A stretch of 64,000 nucleotides of DNA. It comes from Heliomicrobium modesticaldum Ice1 (GTDB lineage: Bacteria > Bacillota > Desulfitobacteriia > Heliobacteriales > Heliobacteriaceae). Shown in pieces: positions 62,069 through 64,000 of the stretch; the stretch's first letter is position 1, and each line of letters begins with the position of its first letter. Location: NCBI RefSeq assembly GCF_000019165.1, contig NC_010337.2, positions 351,501 to 415,500 of the forward strand, given 5' to 3'. Position numbers and translations under genes: made by a program. A model generated the notes under the pieces. It had not been told where the DNA came from. It did not search any database and saw nothing but the letters and a program-made list of their open reading frames with translations.

Positions 62069-63820
62069 TTAGTTCGCCCCCTTGTCCACGTCATAACGGC
62101 GGGGCCGCGGCTTGATGAGAGAGACATCGACGTCTTCATATTCGAGCACCGGGCCTTGAGCCGTCCACTTCGCCTTCGTCGTCTTCAGGAAGTTCTCGTC
62201 ATCACGATTCGGGAATTCGGGCTTGTAGTGGGCGCCACGGCTTTCATTCCGGTTGAGGGCGCCGATGGTGATCACGCGGGCCAGTTCAAGCATGTTCCAG
62301 AGATGGCGGGTGAAGATGGCCGACTGGTTGGCATGGCGGCTGCTGTCCGGCAGGCCGATCTTCTTCCAGCGGGCCATGAGCTCTTGCAGCTTGTTGTCCG
62401 TCGCCTTCAGGTCTTTGTTGATCCGGACGATGGTGACGTGCTGCAGCATCATGTTGCCGAGCTCTTCGTGGATCTTGTAGGGGTTTTCCGTGCCGCTCAT
62501 GCGGTAGATCTCTTCCATCTTGGCCTGCTGGCGTTTCAGTTCCTGGTCAAAGACAGACTGGGGAACATCGGCAGCCGACTTTTTCAAGCCCTTGACATAC
62601 TTCATGGTCGCCGGGCCGGAGACCATGCCGCCGAAGATGGCCGAGAGGAGCGAGTTGGCGCCGAGACGGTTCGCGCCATGGTATTGGTACTCGGCTTCAC
62701 CGGAGGCGAAGAGACCGGGGATGTTGGTCATGCCGTTGTAGTCAGTCCAGAGGCCGCCCATGGTGTAGTGCATACCGGGGAAGATCTTCATAGGCACTTT
62801 GCGCGGGTCGTCGCCGACGAACTTCTCGTAAATCTCGAGGATGCCGCCGAGCTTGCGGTCCAGGGTCTTAGCATCGATGTGAGACAGATCCAGGTAGACC
62901 TGGGGCTTGCCGTCGATGCCGAGGCCCAGTTCATAGCAGACCTTATGAATGGCGCGGGTGGCCACGTCCCGGGGAACCAGGTTGCCGTAGGCCGGATACC
63001 ATTCTTCGAGGAAGTACCAGGGCTTGCCGTCTTTATAAGTCCACACCCGGCCGCCTTCGCCGCGGGCCGATTCGGACATCAGGCGCAGCTTGTCTTCGCC
63101 GGGGATGGCGGTGGGATGCACCTGAATCATCTCGCCGTTGGCGTAGTAGACGCCCTGCTGGTAAGCCGAGGATTGGGGCGAACCGGTGTTGATGGTCGAG
63201 TTGGTGGAACGGCCGAAGATCATGCCGATACCGCCGGTGGCCAAGATGACTGCGTCACCGCGGAAAGCGCGGATCTCCATAGAGGCCATATCCTGGGCGA
63301 CGATGCCACGGCAGATGCCTTCGCCGTCGATGACAGCGGAGAGGTAGTCCCAGTTCTCATATTTGGTAACACGACCGGCTGCTTCCCATTTGCGGACCTG
63401 CTCATCCAGCGCGTAGAGGAGCTGCTGACCCGTCGTCGCGCCGGCAAAAGCGGTGCGGTGGTGCTTCGTGCCACCGAAACGGCGGAAGTCCAAGAGGCCT
63501 TCCGGTGTCCGGTTGAACATGACGCCCATGCGGTCCATCATGTAGATGATCCCGGGGGCCGCATCGCACATGGCCTTGACGGGAGGCTGGTTCGCCAGGA
63601 AGTCGCCGCCGTAAACAGTGTCGTCGAAATGTTCGTAAGGGGAGTCGCCTTCCCCCTTGGTGTTAACAGCCCCATTGATCCCGCCCTGGGCGCAGACCGA
63701 GTGGGAGCGTTTCACAGAGACCAAGGAAAAGAGGTCGACTTTACCGCCGGCTTCGCAAATTTTGATAGCGGCCATCAGACCGGCAAGACCGCCACCAACG
63801 ACGATAATACGCGTTTCCAT
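62069..63820 (-). CDS. sdhA: Succinate dehydrogenase/fumarate reductase flavoprotein subunit
   Basis: 583 aa. FAD-binding VVGGGLAGLMAAIKICEAG at residues 6-24, the flavinylation region SVCAQGGINGAVNTKGEGD with its His nearby (KRSHSV), and the active-site segments PGMHYTMGGLWTDYNG and RLGANSLLSAIFGG. Length and sequence fit the B-type (Bacillus/epsilonproteobacterial) di-haem enzymes that use menaquinone. Oxidises succinate or reduces fumarate at the inner face of the membrane. Confidence 0.97.
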   Translation of the reverse strand: METRIIVVGGGLAGLMAAIKICEAGGKVDLFSLVSVKRSHSVCAQGGINGAVNTKGEGDSPYEHFDDTVYGGDFLANQPPVKAMCDAAPGIIYMMDRMGVMFNRTPEGLLDFRRFGGTKHHRTAFAGATTGQQLLYALDEQVRKWEAAGRVTKYENWDYLSAVIDGEGICRGIVAQDMASMEIRAFRGDAVILATGGIGMIFGRSTNSTINTGSPQSSAYQQGVYYANGEMIQVHPTAIPGEDKLRLMSESARGEGGRVWTYKDGKPWYFLEEWYPAYGNLVPRDVATRAIHKVCYELGLGIDGKPQVYLDLSHIDAKTLDRKLGGILEIYEKFVGDDPRKVPMKIFPGMHYTMGGLWTDYNGMTNIPGLFASGEAEYQYHGANRLGANSLLSAIFGGMVSGPATMKYVKGLKKSAADVPQSVFDQELKRQQAKMEEIYRMSGTENPYKIHEELGNMMLQHVTIVRINKDLKATDNKLQELMARWKKIGLPDSSRHANQSAIFTRHLWNMLELARVITIGALNRNESRGAHYKPEFPNRDDENFLKTTKAKWTAQGPVLEYEDVDVSLIKPRPRRYDVDKGAN

Positions 63821-63842
63821 TTCATCCCACCTCTATATATCG

Positions 63843-64000
63843 TTAGTGAGCCGCATTCATCAGGAAGTAGAGCGCTCCCAGGCCGCCGACAGAAAGGACG
63901 CCCATGATGCCCATGCACAACAGAAAGGTCACATTTTGCGCTTTCGGACCGATCGTGATGCCCCAGGCGACACAGAAGCTCCAGATGCCGTTGGCGAAGT
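63843..64000 (-). CDS. sdhC: Succinate dehydrogenase cytochrome b558 subunit, C-terminal part
   Basis: The last 51 codons of a gene cut by the window edge. The fragment reads FANGIWSFCVAWGIT, where the HFANG-type haem-ligand motif probably lies just off the edge, then a final membrane helix (FLLCMGIMGVLSVGGLGALY). This matches the end of SdhC of the di-haem b558 type. It heads the sdhCAB part of the cluster. Confidence 0.88.
   Translation of the reverse strand, partial: FANGIWSFCVAWGITIGPKAQNVTFLLCMGIMGVLSVGGLGALYFLMNAAH

Noticed and set aside
62156-63907. A 583-codon plus-strand frame
   Set aside because: Antisense shadow of sdhA, whose FAD and active-site motifs are intact.

Overview
The window looks like chromosome from a GC-rich, strictly anaerobic, probably spore-forming Gram-positive bacterium of the class Clostridia (Bacillota); the gene mix fits the Heliobacteriaceae/Peptococcaceae group. 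The pointers are strong AGGAGG ribosome sites with many GTG and TTG starts, a GerMN lipoprotein and a Cys/His-rich coat-like protein, lipoprotein-anchored NrfA, a rubredoxin/rubrerythrin set, a T-box leader, and menaquinone-type succinate dehydrogenase. The species cannot be named from the sequence alone.

Layout. 0.2-2.4 kb: oxidative-stress genes on the minus strand (rubrerythrin-like protein, rubredoxin, rubredoxin/nitrite-reductase-type flavoprotein). 2.5-7.0 kb, plus strand: MidA-type methyltransferase, a MacAB-like efflux set and a zinc-ribbon protein with no AUG start. 7.1-9.05 kb: nrfHA for nitrite ammonification, with a Crp/Fnr-like box upstream. 9.3-17.7 kb: an HD-GYP phosphodiesterase, an M1 peptidase, TerC and several unknown membrane proteins, one internally duplicated. 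17.9-19.5 kb: a translationally coupled AAA ATPase and PD-(D/E)XK-like protein, a possible defence module. 19.7-29.3 kb: globin-coupled sensor, GerMN lipoprotein, cNMP/CBS/DUF294 protein, DEDDh exonuclease, metallophosphoesterase, RNase P RNA, and a type III polyketide synthase with its methyltransferase. 29.3-32.6 kb: a degenerate NtrC-like regulator with a histidine-kinase-like partner. 33.4-35.8 kb: a T-box leader (specifier read as UUC, Phe) over a micro-subunit and an SSS-family symporter. 36.7-36.9 kb: tRNA-Pro and tRNA-Tyr.

37.9-48.0 kb: a P-loop/Asp23 fusion, the biotin genes bioY-bioD-bioA behind a BirA operator, tex, a HAD phosphatase, a THUMP methyltransferase and a coat-like protein. 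48.3-49.5 kb is an AT-rich patch carrying a secreted protein, a secreted 53-residue peptide and a decayed transposon ATPase. At 50.1-52.0 kb a group IIC intron sits directly behind the terminator of a zinc-ribbon gene.

52.5-64.0 kb (minus strand) is the largest functional unit. In transcription order it holds sdhC (partial), sdhA, sdhB, sucC, sucD, methylmalonyl-CoA mutase large subunit, a fused mutase-small-subunit/epimerase, a 12S-type carboxyltransferase, a biotin carrier and a 5S-type carboxyltransferase. Together they form the succinate/succinyl-CoA/methylmalonyl-CoA/propionyl-CoA route with a transcarboxylase that exchanges CO2 with pyruvate/oxaloacetate. bioYDA would supply the biotin cofactor, and the route could run toward propionate formation or oxidation.

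Bases 1-197 hold nothing recognised. Several genes are shorter than a usual ORF cut-off and were read by hand: 40 aa at 12139, 59 aa at 22312, 35 aa at 33887, 52 aa at 44694, 53 aa at 48305 and 59 aa at 52089.
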